Of a stretch of DNA of 35,143 bases, positions 1 through 7,426 are shown piece by piece. Origin of the DNA: an uncultured Alphaproteobacteria bacterium. GTDB taxonomy: Bacteria; Pseudomonadota; Alphaproteobacteria; Caulobacterales; Caulobacteraceae. Positions within the stretch are counted from its first letter, which is position 1. Each line of letters starts with the position of its first letter. Location of the stretch: contig CAITHQ010000203.1 in the NCBI GenBank assembly GCA_903892305.1, positions 1 through 35,143 on the forward strand, given 5' to 3'. The notes beneath the pieces were generated by a model. It was not told the DNA's origin and did not search any database. It saw nothing but the letters and a program-made list of their open reading frames with translations. A program made the translations under genes and the position numbers.

Positions 1-2
1 AC

Positions 3-485
3 ATGTACCGCACCACCCAATGCGAATTGCTGAAAAAGCTCACCTTTAATGTCATGCGCGACGAGTCCCGGCACGTCTCCTTCGGCCATGCCTATCTTGG
101 ACCGGTCATCGCAAAACTGCACAAGGACGAGGTCGAAGACCTGGCGGAGTTTGCCTTCCAGGCCGTCAATATCTTGACCCAAGGCGCTACAGCCGGGACC
201 ATTGCCAGCCAGATTGATCCTGGATTTCTCTCCGTGCTCGACAATAGCGGCATCGACCACAAGGACTTCTTCAAGGGCCTCCAGGAAGCCCAAGACCTCG
301 GCATTACCCAGGAACTGCCCCCAGGCCAGATTCACTCGGTCAAGGATCTGATGATGCCCGCCCTGGCCCGGGTCGGTCTGCTAACCCCAACTGTGCGCAA
401 GAAATACGAAGAAGCTGGCATCCCGATTTTCGAAGATCCTCGCATTCTCCACGCCATGGAAGGCGGCGACCCCATCCCCGCCTAA
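3..485 (+). CDS. Ferritin-like diiron domain protein, 3' part
   Basis: This is the C-terminal part (160 codons) of a ferritin-like four-helix diiron protein. The visible part contains an E-x-x-H metal-ligand pair (E21, H24) inside a DESRHVSFG segment, typical of the helix carrying the second Glu/His ligand set in AurF- or RNR-like ferritin-fold proteins. A complete fold needs at least two more helices upstream, so I treat the gene as cut by the window edge even though an ATG lies at position 3. The C-terminal third (about residues 95-160) looks helical without a known motif. The protein could be an oxygenase or an iron-dependent stress protein; the sequence does not decide. A hairpin follows the stop codon, and a double-PAS gene comes next on the same strand. 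Confidence 0.6.
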   Translation: MYRTTQCELLKKLTFNVMRDESRHVSFGHAYLGPVIAKLHKDEVEDLAEFAFQAVNILTQGATAGTIASQIDPGFLSVLDNSGIDHKDFFKGLQEAQDLGITQELPPGQIHSVKDLMMPALARVGLLTPTVRKKYEEAGIPIFEDPRILHAMEGGDPIPA

Positions 486-503
486 AGACTCAAGACTGCA
501 AGG

Positions 504-539
504 CCGACGCCCTCGGAGCCCGTTTCCGGTGGGCGTCGG
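504..539 (+). terminator. Strong stem-loop after the ferritin-like gene, no U-tract
   Basis: A perfect 9-bp stem (CCGACGCCC at 504-512 with GGGCGTCGG at 531-539) encloses an 18-nt loop, which itself can form a 4-bp inner stem (CGGA 514-517 with TCCG 525-528). It lies 19 bases after the ferritin-like stop and 21 bases before the PAS gene start. No T-run follows, so it is either a non-canonical terminator, an mRNA stabiliser, or a structure in the leader of the PAS gene. Confidence 0.5.
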
Positions 540-560
540 ATCGCCATTAGGACATGCGCT

Positions 561-1364
561 ATGACCACGCTGAAAACCAATGCCGACCAAGGCCTCCCTG
601 GATTCCATGCGGCGGTTCTAAACGGCCTGCCAGAAGCCGTGATTGTCTCGACCCCAGATGGCGAGATCACCTTCGTCAACACCGCCACACAGGTCCTGCT
701 AGGCTATGGGGCGTCGGAGGTTGTCGGGGAACCGATCACCATGCTCGTGCCGCGCGATCCGACCCGACGGGTCGATCCCGTAAAGTGGCTTTCCCGCTGG
801 GCCCACGAACCTGATGTCGCACAGTCGCGGTTTCTCGACCTGACCGCTCGGCGCAAGGATGGCGGCGATCTCTATGTGGATGTACGAGTCCGCCACGGCG
901 AGATCGCAGGCCAAAGCCGCTATTTCATAACCGTCCGCGACACCACCCAACTCCGCCGCGAACAGGCGGCGTCTCGAGAGGCCGGTCTACGCGCCGCGCG
1001 CATTCTGATGGTGGCTGAAGATGCGATCGTTTCCATCGACGCAGACCACAAGATCGTTTTCTTCAATCCGGCGGCAGAGCGCATGTTTGGCTACTCGGCT
1101 GAAAGCATCTCCGGTCAGGCTCTGGATATTCTCATGCCTGCCGAGGCCCGCACGGACCATGATTTGCATATCACCAAATTTCGCGCGGCAAAGGATGCCT
1201 CACGGATGATGAGCGACCGCAATCGCGTTCTTGGCCTACGCCGCAACGGAGACGTCTTCCCGATCGAAGCGACCATCACGAAAATCGATGTTGGCGGTGT
1301 CGTGACCTTTACGGCCCACCTTCGCGACGTCAGCGATCAGGCCATCCTTCAGACAAGACCGTGA
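561..1364 (+). CDS. Stand-alone double PAS-domain protein
   Basis: A 267-aa cytoplasmic protein made of two PAS domains, about residues 15-130 and 145-260, joined by a short charged helical linker (around 130-145). Both repeats carry typical PAS text: a D-G-E/D-H-K turn followed by F-x-N-x-A, then a G-Y/F-G-Y-S-A region and a C-terminal strand ending in VRDTT or LRDVS. There is no histidine kinase, GGDEF, EAL or HTH domain, so it would act as a sensor, adaptor or dimerisation module for a separate partner. The ligand (haem, flavin or small molecule) cannot be read from the sequence. The ATG at 561 has only a weak AGGA-like ribosome-binding site about 9 bases upstream. The neighbouring surface-sugar genes hint at motility or envelope control, but this is inference. 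Confidence 0.75.
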   Translation: MTTLKTNADQGLPGFHAAVLNGLPEAVIVSTPDGEITFVNTATQVLLGYGASEVVGEPITMLVPRDPTRRVDPVKWLSRWAHEPDVAQSRFLDLTARRKDGGDLYVDVRVRHGEIAGQSRYFITVRDTTQLRREQAASREAGLRAARILMVAEDAIVSIDADHKIVFFNPAAERMFGYSAESISGQALDILMPAEARTDHDLHITKFRAAKDASRMMSDRNRVLGLRRNGDVFPIEATITKIDVGGVVTFTAHLRDVSDQAILQTRP

Positions 1365-1420
1365 TGGTTCATAAATGAGGGTACTGGTCCCCAAACTGGT
1401 TAAACTGCAGGCAAGGTTCT

Positions 1421-1448
1421 CTCCTTAAACTAGGTTGCGATTAAGGAG
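1421..1448 (+). promoter_or_regulatory. Perfect inverted repeat sequestering the Shine-Dalgarno
   Basis: CTCCTTAA (1421-1428) and TTAAGGAG (1441-1448) form a perfect 8-bp stem with a 12-nt loop. The right arm contains the AAGGAG ribosome-binding site (1443-1448) of the cytidylyltransferase gene, whose ATG is at 1457. In the mRNA this hairpin would mask the Shine-Dalgarno, giving possible temperature-, protein- or ligand-dependent translation. It could instead be a DNA operator. Confidence 0.55.
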
Positions 1449-1456
1449 TTTCTTCA

Positions 1457-2167
1457 ATGGCTTTGGCCATCCTTCAGGCGCGCATGAGTTCCACACGCTT
1501 GCCTGGCAAGGTGCTTATGCCCCTAGCGGGCCGGCCAATGATCTTGCGGCAGATTGAACGGCTGTCCCGGTGTCGTAGCCTTAGTCGCGTCATCGTCGCC
1601 ACCAGTACGGACCCAACCGATGACCCTTTGCACACCCACCTCGCGTCTGAGGGGGTGGAAGTATATCGCGGTCCTTTGCACGATGTGCTTGGACGCTTCC
1701 TCGGATGTGCAAGTGAATTCGGACTTTCAGGTGACATCGTCCGGCTCACCGCCGATTGCCCGTTGATCGACCCCAGTGTTGTTGACGAGGCGATTGAGCT
1801 GCGAAAATCTACCGGCGCAGACTATGTCTCTAATAGCCTCCAAAGGACCTATCCCCGGGGCTTGGACGTCGAAGTCTTCCCGCTTCAGATTCTTGAAGAG
1901 GCCGGTCGTGACGCCGTCGACGCCTATGACCGCGAGCACGTAACGCCATACATCTATCGCCACCCTGAGGTTTATACCTGTCGAGACTTGCTTCAGGCCG
2001 AACGCAATGACCGCCATCTCAGGTGGACGGTGGATACACCCGAAGACTACGCCTTCGTCGCCAAGGTCTATGACGCCCTTTATGCCTCAAAGCCGGACTT
2101 CACCTCGCAGGACGTCCGAAACCTGCCCTTTTCCCATTTCGAACCTGAATTCCTGGAAGCTAAATGA
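1457..2167 (+). CDS. SpsF-type cytidylyltransferase (nonulosonate activation-like)
   Basis: A 236-aa nucleotidyltransferase of the SpsF / acylneuraminate cytidylyltransferase group. The N-terminus has the nucleotide-binding signature LQARMSSTRLPGKVL (residues 6-20), followed by a Rossmann-like core with RLTADCPLIDP, a metal and sugar-nucleotide motif. Such enzymes transfer CMP (or another NMP) to a sugar acid or amino sugar for glycan or flagellin decoration. The ATG at 1457 follows a strong AAGGAG at 1443-1448, which sits inside a perfect hairpin. The stop codon overlaps the next start by four bases (ATGA), implying translational coupling with the methylase. With PseI nearby, CMP-pseudaminate (or a related nonulosonate) synthesis is the best guess, but SpsF-like enzymes differ from true PseF and the exact substrate is open. 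Confidence 0.8.
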   Translation: MALAILQARMSSTRLPGKVLMPLAGRPMILRQIERLSRCRSLSRVIVATSTDPTDDPLHTHLASEGVEVYRGPLHDVLGRFLGCASEFGLSGDIVRLTADCPLIDPSVVDEAIELRKSTGADYVSNSLQRTYPRGLDVEVFPLQILEEAGRDAVDAYDREHVTPYIYRHPEVYTCRDLLQAERNDRHLRWTVDTPEDYAFVAKVYDALYASKPDFTSQDVRNLPFSHFEPEFLEAK

Positions 2168-2796
2168 CTGATCAGCCCATTGATCCGAAATCTGCATGGT
2201 CTGGTGCGTTTGGCGCGGACTATACAGCGCGCAATCTGGCATCTGATCAGGCCCTCAGGGACCGCACCCTAATGTGGGCGCGCATGGGCCAGAGCTTTCA
2301 CCTAGAGCCCCCGACCTCGATCCTCGAGGTCGGTCCAAACCTGGGCATTAATCTTCGGGTCCTTCCGCAGCTGGTCCACGCCAGCCTGCACGCCATTGAG
2401 CCCAATCCCGCCGCGCGGGACCAACTACTGTCCGAAAAAGTCCTGCCCCCAGAAAATCTCCATGCGGGGTTCGGAGACTCCATCCCCGTCGCCGATGGCG
2501 CTGTAGAACTAGCCTTTACCGCGGGGGTCTTGATTCATGTGGAGCCAGCGCGCCTTCCCGCCACCCTCGACGAGATCTATCGCGTCTCGTCCAAGTACGT
2601 CCTCTGCGCTGAGTATTTCTCGCCCCGACCAGAAGCCCTGCCCTATCGCGGCCATGAGGGCCTACTGTTCAAGAATGACTTTGGTGGCCTTTATATGGAC
2701 CGCTTTCCCGACCTCAAGCTGATCGACTACGGATTTTTCTGGAAGCGGGCCAGCGGCATAGACGACATCACCTGGTGGCTGTTTCGGAAGCCTTAG
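2164..2796 (+). CDS. Pseudaminate-biosynthesis-associated SAM methyltransferase
   Basis: A 210-aa class I SAM-dependent methyltransferase. Motif I is ILEVGPNLGIN (about residues 53-63), the acidic residue ending strand 2 lies in LHAIEPNP, and GFGDSIPVADGAVELAFTAGVLIHV gives motifs II and III. The overall text matches the methylase family commonly found beside pseudaminic acid genes (TIGR03587-like, from memory). It would methylate a sugar or sugar-nucleotide intermediate in the cytosol. The start overlaps the cytidylyltransferase stop (ATGA), so the pair is co-translated. The 3' end meets pseI head-on: the two stop codons share bases 2794-2795. No terminator fits between them, so the two transcripts must overlap. 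Confidence 0.78.
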   Translation: MTDQPIDPKSAWSGAFGADYTARNLASDQALRDRTLMWARMGQSFHLEPPTSILEVGPNLGINLRVLPQLVHASLHAIEPNPAARDQLLSEKVLPPENLHAGFGDSIPVADGAVELAFTAGVLIHVEPARLPATLDEIYRVSSKYVLCAEYFSPRPEALPYRGHEGLLFKNDFGGLYMDRFPDLKLIDYGFFWKRASGIDDITWWLFRKP

Positions 2797-3845
2797 GACA
2801 TAAGATCCCAGTCAAGCGGGGTGCCTCGGGCGATATCGCGCCGGGCGGTTCGCCCCATAACCTCGGGCAGGTATTTGGGGGGCAGGCCATAACCGGGCCG
2901 AATGGACCGAACATTGGCTTCGGTGATCGCTTCACCGGCCTTCACATCGTGAACCACATACAAGGAGCGCCTGTGATCGCGGTTGACGATCTCGGATGGG
3001 GTTTCATCAAAGCTCTCAGAGCCCAGGGCTGACCAAGCGTCCCGACATTCGCTGACAAGCCTCGCCAGTTCGTGGGGTTCAAGGGAAAAGTCAGAGTCCA
3101 CACCCCCGTCAGCGCGAGCCAGGGTGAAGTGCTTTTCGATAAATGCCGCCCCAAGCGCAACGGCGGCCACCGAGGCCGTGACGCCCATGGAGTGATCTGA
3201 CAAGCCGACCACGACATCGTTCTCTGCGGCTAGGCGCTGGAGTGTCCTGAGGTTCATATCCTCCATCGGAGCGGGATAGGCGCTGGTGCAATGCAGGAGG
3301 ATGACGCCACCATTTCCTGCGCCCTTGGCCGCAGCCACCGCCTCTGCGATCTCAGTCTTAGACGCCAGCCCTGTGGACATGATCAGTGGCTTTCCCGTGC
3401 GGGCGCACTGCTCAATCAGAGGGATATCCACCAACTCGAAGGACGCGATCTTAAAAGCTGGGGCCTGTAAGTCTTCAAGGAAGGTTACCGCCGTCGGATC
3501 AAAGGGCGATGAGAAGATATCAATCCCGATGGCCTTTGCGTGGGCGAAGAGTTGCGGGTGCCAATCCCAAGGAGTGTGCGCTTCCTGATAGAGTTCGTAG
3601 AGACGCCGACCGTCCCACAGGCCGCCCTCAATGCGAAATTCGGGACCATCGTGATCAATAGTGATGGTGTCAGCCGTGTAGGTCTGGAGCTTGACGGCGT
3701 CCGCCCCTGCCGCCTTGGCTGCGTCGATCAAGGCAAATGCCCGCTGGATATCGCCATTATGATTGCCGGACATTTCGGCAACGATATAGGGCCGATGTCC
3801 GAGCCCAATGGCGCGACCGGATATGTGGACAAGAGGCGATGTCAT
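2793..3845 (-). CDS. pseI: Pseudaminic acid synthase (NeuB family)
   Basis: A 350-aa NeuB-family synthase that condenses phosphoenolpyruvate with a hexose derivative to form a nonulosonic acid in the cytosol. The N-terminal TIM barrel begins with IVAEMSGNHNG (residues 21-31), where NHNG is typical of the PseI branch, and continues with DAVKLQTYTADT and an EGGLWDGRRLYELY block. The C-terminus (about 290-350) is the SAF or antifreeze-like domain that covers the active site. Length and domain order are normal for the family. The start at 3845 has GGAG 8 bases upstream. The substrate (pseudaminate versus another nonulosonate) is inferred from motif similarity and the adjacent methylase and cytidylyltransferase genes. 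Other pathway genes (PseB, C, H, G) are not in this window. Confidence 0.85.
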   Translation of the reverse strand: MTSPLVHISGRAIGLGHRPYIVAEMSGNHNGDIQRAFALIDAAKAAGADAVKLQTYTADTITIDHDGPEFRIEGGLWDGRRLYELYQEAHTPWDWHPQLFAHAKAIGIDIFSSPFDPTAVTFLEDLQAPAFKIASFELVDIPLIEQCARTGKPLIMSTGLASKTEIAEAVAAAKGAGNGGVILLHCTSAYPAPMEDMNLRTLQRLAAENDVVVGLSDHSMGVTASVAAVALGAAFIEKHFTLARADGGVDSDFSLEPHELARLVSECRDAWSALGSESFDETPSEIVNRDHRRSLYVVHDVKAGEAITEANVRSIRPGYGLPPKYLPEVMGRTARRDIARGTPLDWDLMS

Positions 3846-3879
3846 GTGCGCGCTCCGAATGGCAGGGCTAAAGACCCGT

Positions 3880-3900
3880 CAGAATTATCTAAGGATTCTG
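3880..3900. promoter_or_regulatory. Inverted repeat upstream of pseI
   Basis: CAGAAT (3880-3885) and ATTCTG (3895-3900) form a perfect 6-bp inverted repeat with a 9-base spacer, 35 bases upstream of the pseI start. It lies in the 101-base gap behind the tandem DsbA-like gene. No T-run follows on the minus strand, so an operator or 5' leader structure is more likely than a terminator. Nothing else is recognisable in this gap. Confidence 0.3.
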
Positions 3901-3946
3901 GTTTCTCGTCTCGTGTTTCGCCCTTCGAGTTAGGTCTACAAAGGAT

Positions 3947-5233
3947 TCAGGGCCGGGTGAGCTCCTCTAAAATATCTTCTTCCAGAGCCCATAGCCGGTC
4001 TTGGCCCCAATGAGCAGGACGGCCATTTACGCAATAGCTCGGGGCACCCCACAGGCCAGCGTCAAACAGCGCCTGACGATTGACCTCTGCTGGCGCGCGC
4101 CATGTCTCATCGGCCAAGGCTTCATCGACCTGGTCCGCGGACAGCCCAGAGGCCCTTGCCACGCCCTTGAGCCCCTGCTCAGAGGTCAGATCAACCCCTT
4201 GCGCCCAGGTGGCGCGCAGGGTGTTTTCGGCGAACACCTCGCCTAATCCCAAAGAGACTGCCTGGAACAGGACCGCTATGGCCCGCTCAACGCCAATGCC
4301 CACCGGGTCAACGATGGTTCCGAATGGCAGGTCAACCATTTCGGATTCTCGTTTGGTATCGAAGGTGATGTAGCGCCCCTTGATCTGCGGCACAGGCAGG
4401 CCGCGCATGACCATGGGCAGGATAAAGCGAAGCCTCAGTTCAGCACCGTAATGGCGGGCCAGCTGCCGAACGCGTGGGAAAGCAATCCAGGTGTAGGGGC
4501 TGCGAAAAGAAAACCAGAAATCGATGACGACGGGGCGCTTAGCCGCAGGTGGCGGACCAAGCTGCATATCGCGGTAGGGGGCGAGGGCTGGCGTCCCGGC
4601 CTGGGTATCAAAGCCAAGGCCCGAAAGTCGTGTCTCCAGGTGGTGGAGGCGATCCACGCCCCAGTACCATTCGCCCTCGAAGTAGAGCATGCCACCAAGG
4701 TAGTGACCCAGCTTCAAGCGTCGATCTGTTCCTACTTTTAGATGACCATCAGCCCCATTCATCGACCCAGCAAACTTCTCTGCGATCTCCCCACGCCAGA
4801 GGGCTTCGCCGCAGGCCTGAGCTGCTTCGGCGAAGCCAGCTTGCCCGACCACTTCAGAAAGTCGCGCATTTGCCATGGCAACGGCCTCTGGCTCGGGCGA
4901 CTGCGCGTTTGTTGGAAAGGTCAGTCCATAGGCCATTGCCAGTCGAGAGGCATCCCTCAAACCAAGGGCGCGCAGGCGATCTCGCTCTGGGGCAGCGGCA
5001 TCATCTGGGGGCGATACAATCCAGGTCTTCAGATCCAAGCCATAGCGGGCGGTAAGCTGCGGCAGAAGCTGTACGATCATATGGCTATAGGGATCATCTG
5101 CCTGATGGAAATACTCCACCACCGGCCGCCGACCGCTTAAGATTCGGGGCAATCCTGCGCGGAACCGCATAGCGTTCCGCAGGCCCTTGCTGGTGATAAT
5201 CCTGGTTACAAACCTACTGATCGTCGCTCGCAT
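3947..5233 (-). CDS. Tandem DsbA / GST-kappa-like (HCCA isomerase-type) fusion protein
   Basis: A 428-aa protein with two thioredoxin-fold domains of the DsbA / 2-hydroxychromene-2-carboxylate isomerase / GST-kappa superfamily. Domain 1 (about 38-215) starts VEYFHQADDPYS and ends GEWYWGVDRL. Domain 2 (about 235-425) starts VIDFWFSFRSPYTW and ends GAPSYCVNGRPAHWGQDRL. Neither has a CxxC, so this is not a disulfide oxidase; the SPYT serine in domain 2 matches the glutathione-contact position of HCCA isomerases. In domain 1 the GAPS cis-proline loop is missing (GHYLGGM instead), suggesting a structural or regulatory half. No signal peptide is clear. The ATG at 5233 follows GGAGGGG. It is divergent from the sulfatase operon across a shared operator-like motif, which ties it to the same regulon. 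Glutathione-dependent isomerisation of an aromatic or thiol compound is a guess. Confidence 0.75.
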   Translation of the reverse strand: MRATISRFVTRIITSKGLRNAMRFRAGLPRILSGRRPVVEYFHQADDPYSHMIVQLLPQLTARYGLDLKTWIVSPPDDAAAPERDRLRALGLRDASRLAMAYGLTFPTNAQSPEPEAVAMANARLSEVVGQAGFAEAAQACGEALWRGEIAEKFAGSMNGADGHLKVGTDRRLKLGHYLGGMLYFEGEWYWGVDRLHHLETRLSGLGFDTQAGTPALAPYRDMQLGPPPAAKRPVVIDFWFSFRSPYTWIAFPRVRQLARHYGAELRLRFILPMVMRGLPVPQIKGRYITFDTKRESEMVDLPFGTIVDPVGIGVERAIAVLFQAVSLGLGEVFAENTLRATWAQGVDLTSEQGLKGVARASGLSADQVDEALADETWRAPAEVNRQALFDAGLWGAPSYCVNGRPAHWGQDRLWALEEDILEELTRP

Positions 5234-5269
5234 TTTCCCCTCCGTCTGGCCCCTTGCGCGCCATCACAC

Positions 5270-5293
5270 ATAGTGGCACTAATAATGTCAATA
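5270..5293. promoter_or_regulatory. Bipartite operator-like motif, copy 1 (sulfatase divergon)
   Basis: The sequence ATAGTGGCACTA (5270-5281) contains a perfect 11-base palindrome, TAGTG-G-CACTA. Four bases later comes TGTCAATA (5286-5293). The same arrangement occurs at 9833-9856: ATANTGGCANTA, four variable bases, TGTCANTA. Reading the minus strand, the end of the motif gives TTGACA (5286-5291), and TGTGAT lies 17 bases further on: a plausible sigma-70 promoter for the DsbA-like gene. The motif ends 17 bases before the sulfatase start. Confidence 0.55.
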
Positions 5294-5310
5294 AACTCGG
5301 GGAGCGCGAG

Positions 5311-6990
5311 ATGAAGATCTGGACTTGGCTAATTGGCGGCGTCGTCGCTATCGCCGCACTGCTTGGTGTGGCCGTCATGAACAAGGCGACAATCTTCGGA
5401 ATGATTGCCCATTCTAAGCTCCCCAAGGTCGAGCAAAACCACGATGTGACCTGGGCTCAAGGTCCTGAGGCCGCGCCAGAGGGAACTCGGCCGCCGAACG
5501 TCGTCTTCATCCTCGCCGACGACATGGGATATAACGACATAACCTTCAATGGTGGTGGCGTTGCCGACGGCCAAGTGCCCACGCCGAACATAGATTCCAT
5601 CGGCCATTCCGGTGTTGATTTCACGAATGGCTATACCGGAAACGCCACGTGCGCGCCCTCCCGCGCTGCGATTATGACGGGTCGCTATCCGACCCGTTTC
5701 GGTTTTGAGTTCACTCCGGCTCCGGTCGCCTTTGAACGCATGGTTGGCACGGCCCGTGAACCTGGATCACTTCATGCACCGAGCTTCTTCAAGGATCGCT
5801 TGAAGGACATGCCCCCTGAGTCAGTGAAACCGACCCCTTCCGCCGTAAATGAACTGAGCGTACCGACAAGCGAAGTCACCATCGCAGAGATCTTGAAGGC
5901 CAAGGGCTATCACACCCTGCATTTCGGCAAGTGGCATCTTGGCGGAAAACAGGGATCGCGGCCCGAACAGCAGGGCTTTGACGAGAGCCTCGGATTCATT
6001 GCCGGGGCCTCCATGTTCCTTCCGGAAAACGACAAGAACGTCGAAAATTCCAAGCAGGATTGGGATCCGATTGACAAGTTCCTGTGGCCAAACCTGCCCT
6101 ATGCGGTCCAGTTCAATGGCTCGCCCATGTTCCAGCCCCGCGGCTATATGACCGACTATCTGACCGATGAAGCCGTCAAGTCGATCAAGGCCAACCGCAA
6201 CCGCCCCTTCTTCATCTACTTCGCACCCAATGCGATCCACACCCCGCTGCAGGCCAAGAAAGAAGACTATGACGCCCTGCCCCAGATCAAGGACCACCGC
6301 CTGCGCGTCTACGGGGCCATGGCCCGCAACCTTGATCACAATGTCGGCCGTATTCTTCAGACTTTGAAGGACGAAGGGCTCGACAAGAATACCCTGGTGA
6401 TCTTCACCTCCGACAACGGTGGTGCGGGCTATATCGGCCTACCCAAGATCAACCAGCCCTATCGCGGCTGGAAGTCGACCTTCTTCGAGGGCGGTATTCA
6501 CGCGCCCTTCTTCATGAGCTGGCCCGGCGTGATCAAGCCAGAAAGCCGCTTCCCCTATCCGGTCGGTCATATCGATATCTTTGCGACAGCGGCTGGGGCC
6601 GCAGGTGCCGATACTCCGAAGGATCGGGTTATCGACGGCGTAAACCTCCTGCCATATCTTCTTGGCCAGACCCAGGGACGTCCACACCAGACAATGTTCT
6701 GGCGCTCAGGCCAGTACAAGGTTGTCCTCGACGGCGATTGGAAGCTGCAGAGCAATGAAGCACGCAGCAAGGTCTGGCTCTACAATCTAGCGACCGATCC
6801 CACCGAGCGCCACGAATTGTCTGCAGCGGAACCGGCGAAGACAAAAGCCCTGCTGGCCATGCTCGCCGCCCAGGATGCAAGGACCATGAAACCCATGTGG
6901 CCATCACTTCTCCAGGGGCCGGTCCTGATCGACAAGCCCGGTGGTGTGCCTCAGAAGGCGGAAGACGAATACATCCTCTGGGACAACTGA
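5311..6990 (+). CDS. Membrane-anchored or exported arylsulfatase, Cys-type
   Basis: A 559-aa type I sulfatase. Residues 4-24 are a hydrophobic N-terminal signal or anchor segment with no clear cleavage site. The core begins PNVVFILADDMGYND, whose Asp pair (D70, D71) binds the metal. C114-A-P-S-R is the CxPSR signature whose cysteine is converted to formylglycine. HFGKWHLGG and FTSDNGG supply the remaining active-site lysine, histidine, Asp and Asn. I chose the ATG at 5311 because GGAG lies 6 bases upstream and the signal begins there; a start at 5254 would put 19 hydrophilic residues in front and run into the divergent promoter. The FGE two genes downstream is the expected maturation partner. 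The substrate is unknown; the neighbours suggest an aromatic or alkyl sulfate ester. Confidence 0.88.
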   Translation: MKIWTWLIGGVVAIAALLGVAVMNKATIFGMIAHSKLPKVEQNHDVTWAQGPEAAPEGTRPPNVVFILADDMGYNDITFNGGGVADGQVPTPNIDSIGHSGVDFTNGYTGNATCAPSRAAIMTGRYPTRFGFEFTPAPVAFERMVGTAREPGSLHAPSFFKDRLKDMPPESVKPTPSAVNELSVPTSEVTIAEILKAKGYHTLHFGKWHLGGKQGSRPEQQGFDESLGFIAGASMFLPENDKNVENSKQDWDPIDKFLWPNLPYAVQFNGSPMFQPRGYMTDYLTDEAVKSIKANRNRPFFIYFAPNAIHTPLQAKKEDYDALPQIKDHRLRVYGAMARNLDHNVGRILQTLKDEGLDKNTLVIFTSDNGGAGYIGLPKINQPYRGWKSTFFEGGIHAPFFMSWPGVIKPESRFPYPVGHIDIFATAAGAAGADTPKDRVIDGVNLLPYLLGQTQGRPHQTMFWRSGQYKVVLDGDWKLQSNEARSKVWLYNLATDPTERHELSAAEPAKTKALLAMLAAQDARTMKPMWPSLLQGPVLIDKPGGVPQKAEDEYILWDN

Positions 6991-6994
6991 CCCC

Positions 6995-7426
6995 GTGACC
7001 TTCCTGCCACCATCGACCAATGCCCAGTACAATGGCGCGAAGATCAGCCCGATCTTCCTGCTGCTGACCGCGATCATGACCCTGGCGCCGGGGCTGATCC
7101 ACAGTTTCTTGCCTGACGGCGGGGCCGGGGTCATTGCCCACCTCGACATGGGTGACAAGCGTGACTTGGTGATTGGGGTCTTCCGTTGGGAGGGCTCAAC
7201 GCAGCTGGCCCTCGGTCTTGGACTTCTAGCTATCGCCGTGCGTTACCAGACCCTGACCGCACTTGGCCTATCGCTCGTAATCGTTGAGCGCGGCCTCATG
7301 ACCCTGCACGGATGGGTCCTTAGTCCCCCAGGCATTCACCACCCGCCTGAACACTTCGCCAGCCCCGTTTCAGTCATCCTATGTGCCGTATTCCTCGTCC
7401 TATCCCTGCAGACACCCAAGGCTTGA
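6995..7426 (+). CDS. Small polytopic membrane protein in the sulfatase operon
   Basis: A hydrophobic protein of about 143 aa with four likely membrane segments: ISPIFLLLTAIMTLAPGLIH, a segment around STQLALGLGLLAIAV, LTALGLSLVIVERGLM, and VSVILCAVFLVLSL. I do not recognise the family. The start is uncertain: GTG at 6995 is five bases after the sulfatase stop and keeps the first membrane segment; another GTG at 6941 would overlap the sulfatase by 50 bases. No strong ribosome-binding site is visible, so coupling to sulfatase translation is likely. Its stop codon lies at the beginning of the FGE lipoprotein frame. Placed between a sulfatase and its maturase, it may anchor the complex or move substrate, but that is inference only. 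Confidence 0.6.
   Translation: MTFLPPSTNAQYNGAKISPIFLLLTAIMTLAPGLIHSFLPDGGAGVIAHLDMGDKRDLVIGVFRWEGSTQLALGLGLLAIAVRYQTLTALGLSLVIVERGLMTLHGWVLSPPGIHHPPEHFASPVSVILCAVFLVLSLQTPKA

Noticed and set aside
4549-5140. Plus-strand open frames opposite the tandem DsbA-like gene
   Set aside because: Arg/Gly/Pro-rich shadow translations with no start signal; the minus-strand gene has recognisable domains.
5254-5310. Longer N-terminus for the sulfatase
   Set aside because: It would place hydrophilic residues before the signal segment and cover the operator-like motif; ATG 5311 has a better ribosome-binding site.
5821-6339. A 172-codon minus-strand frame inside the sulfatase
   Set aside because: Antisense shadow of strongly conserved sulfatase sequence with no homology signal of its own.
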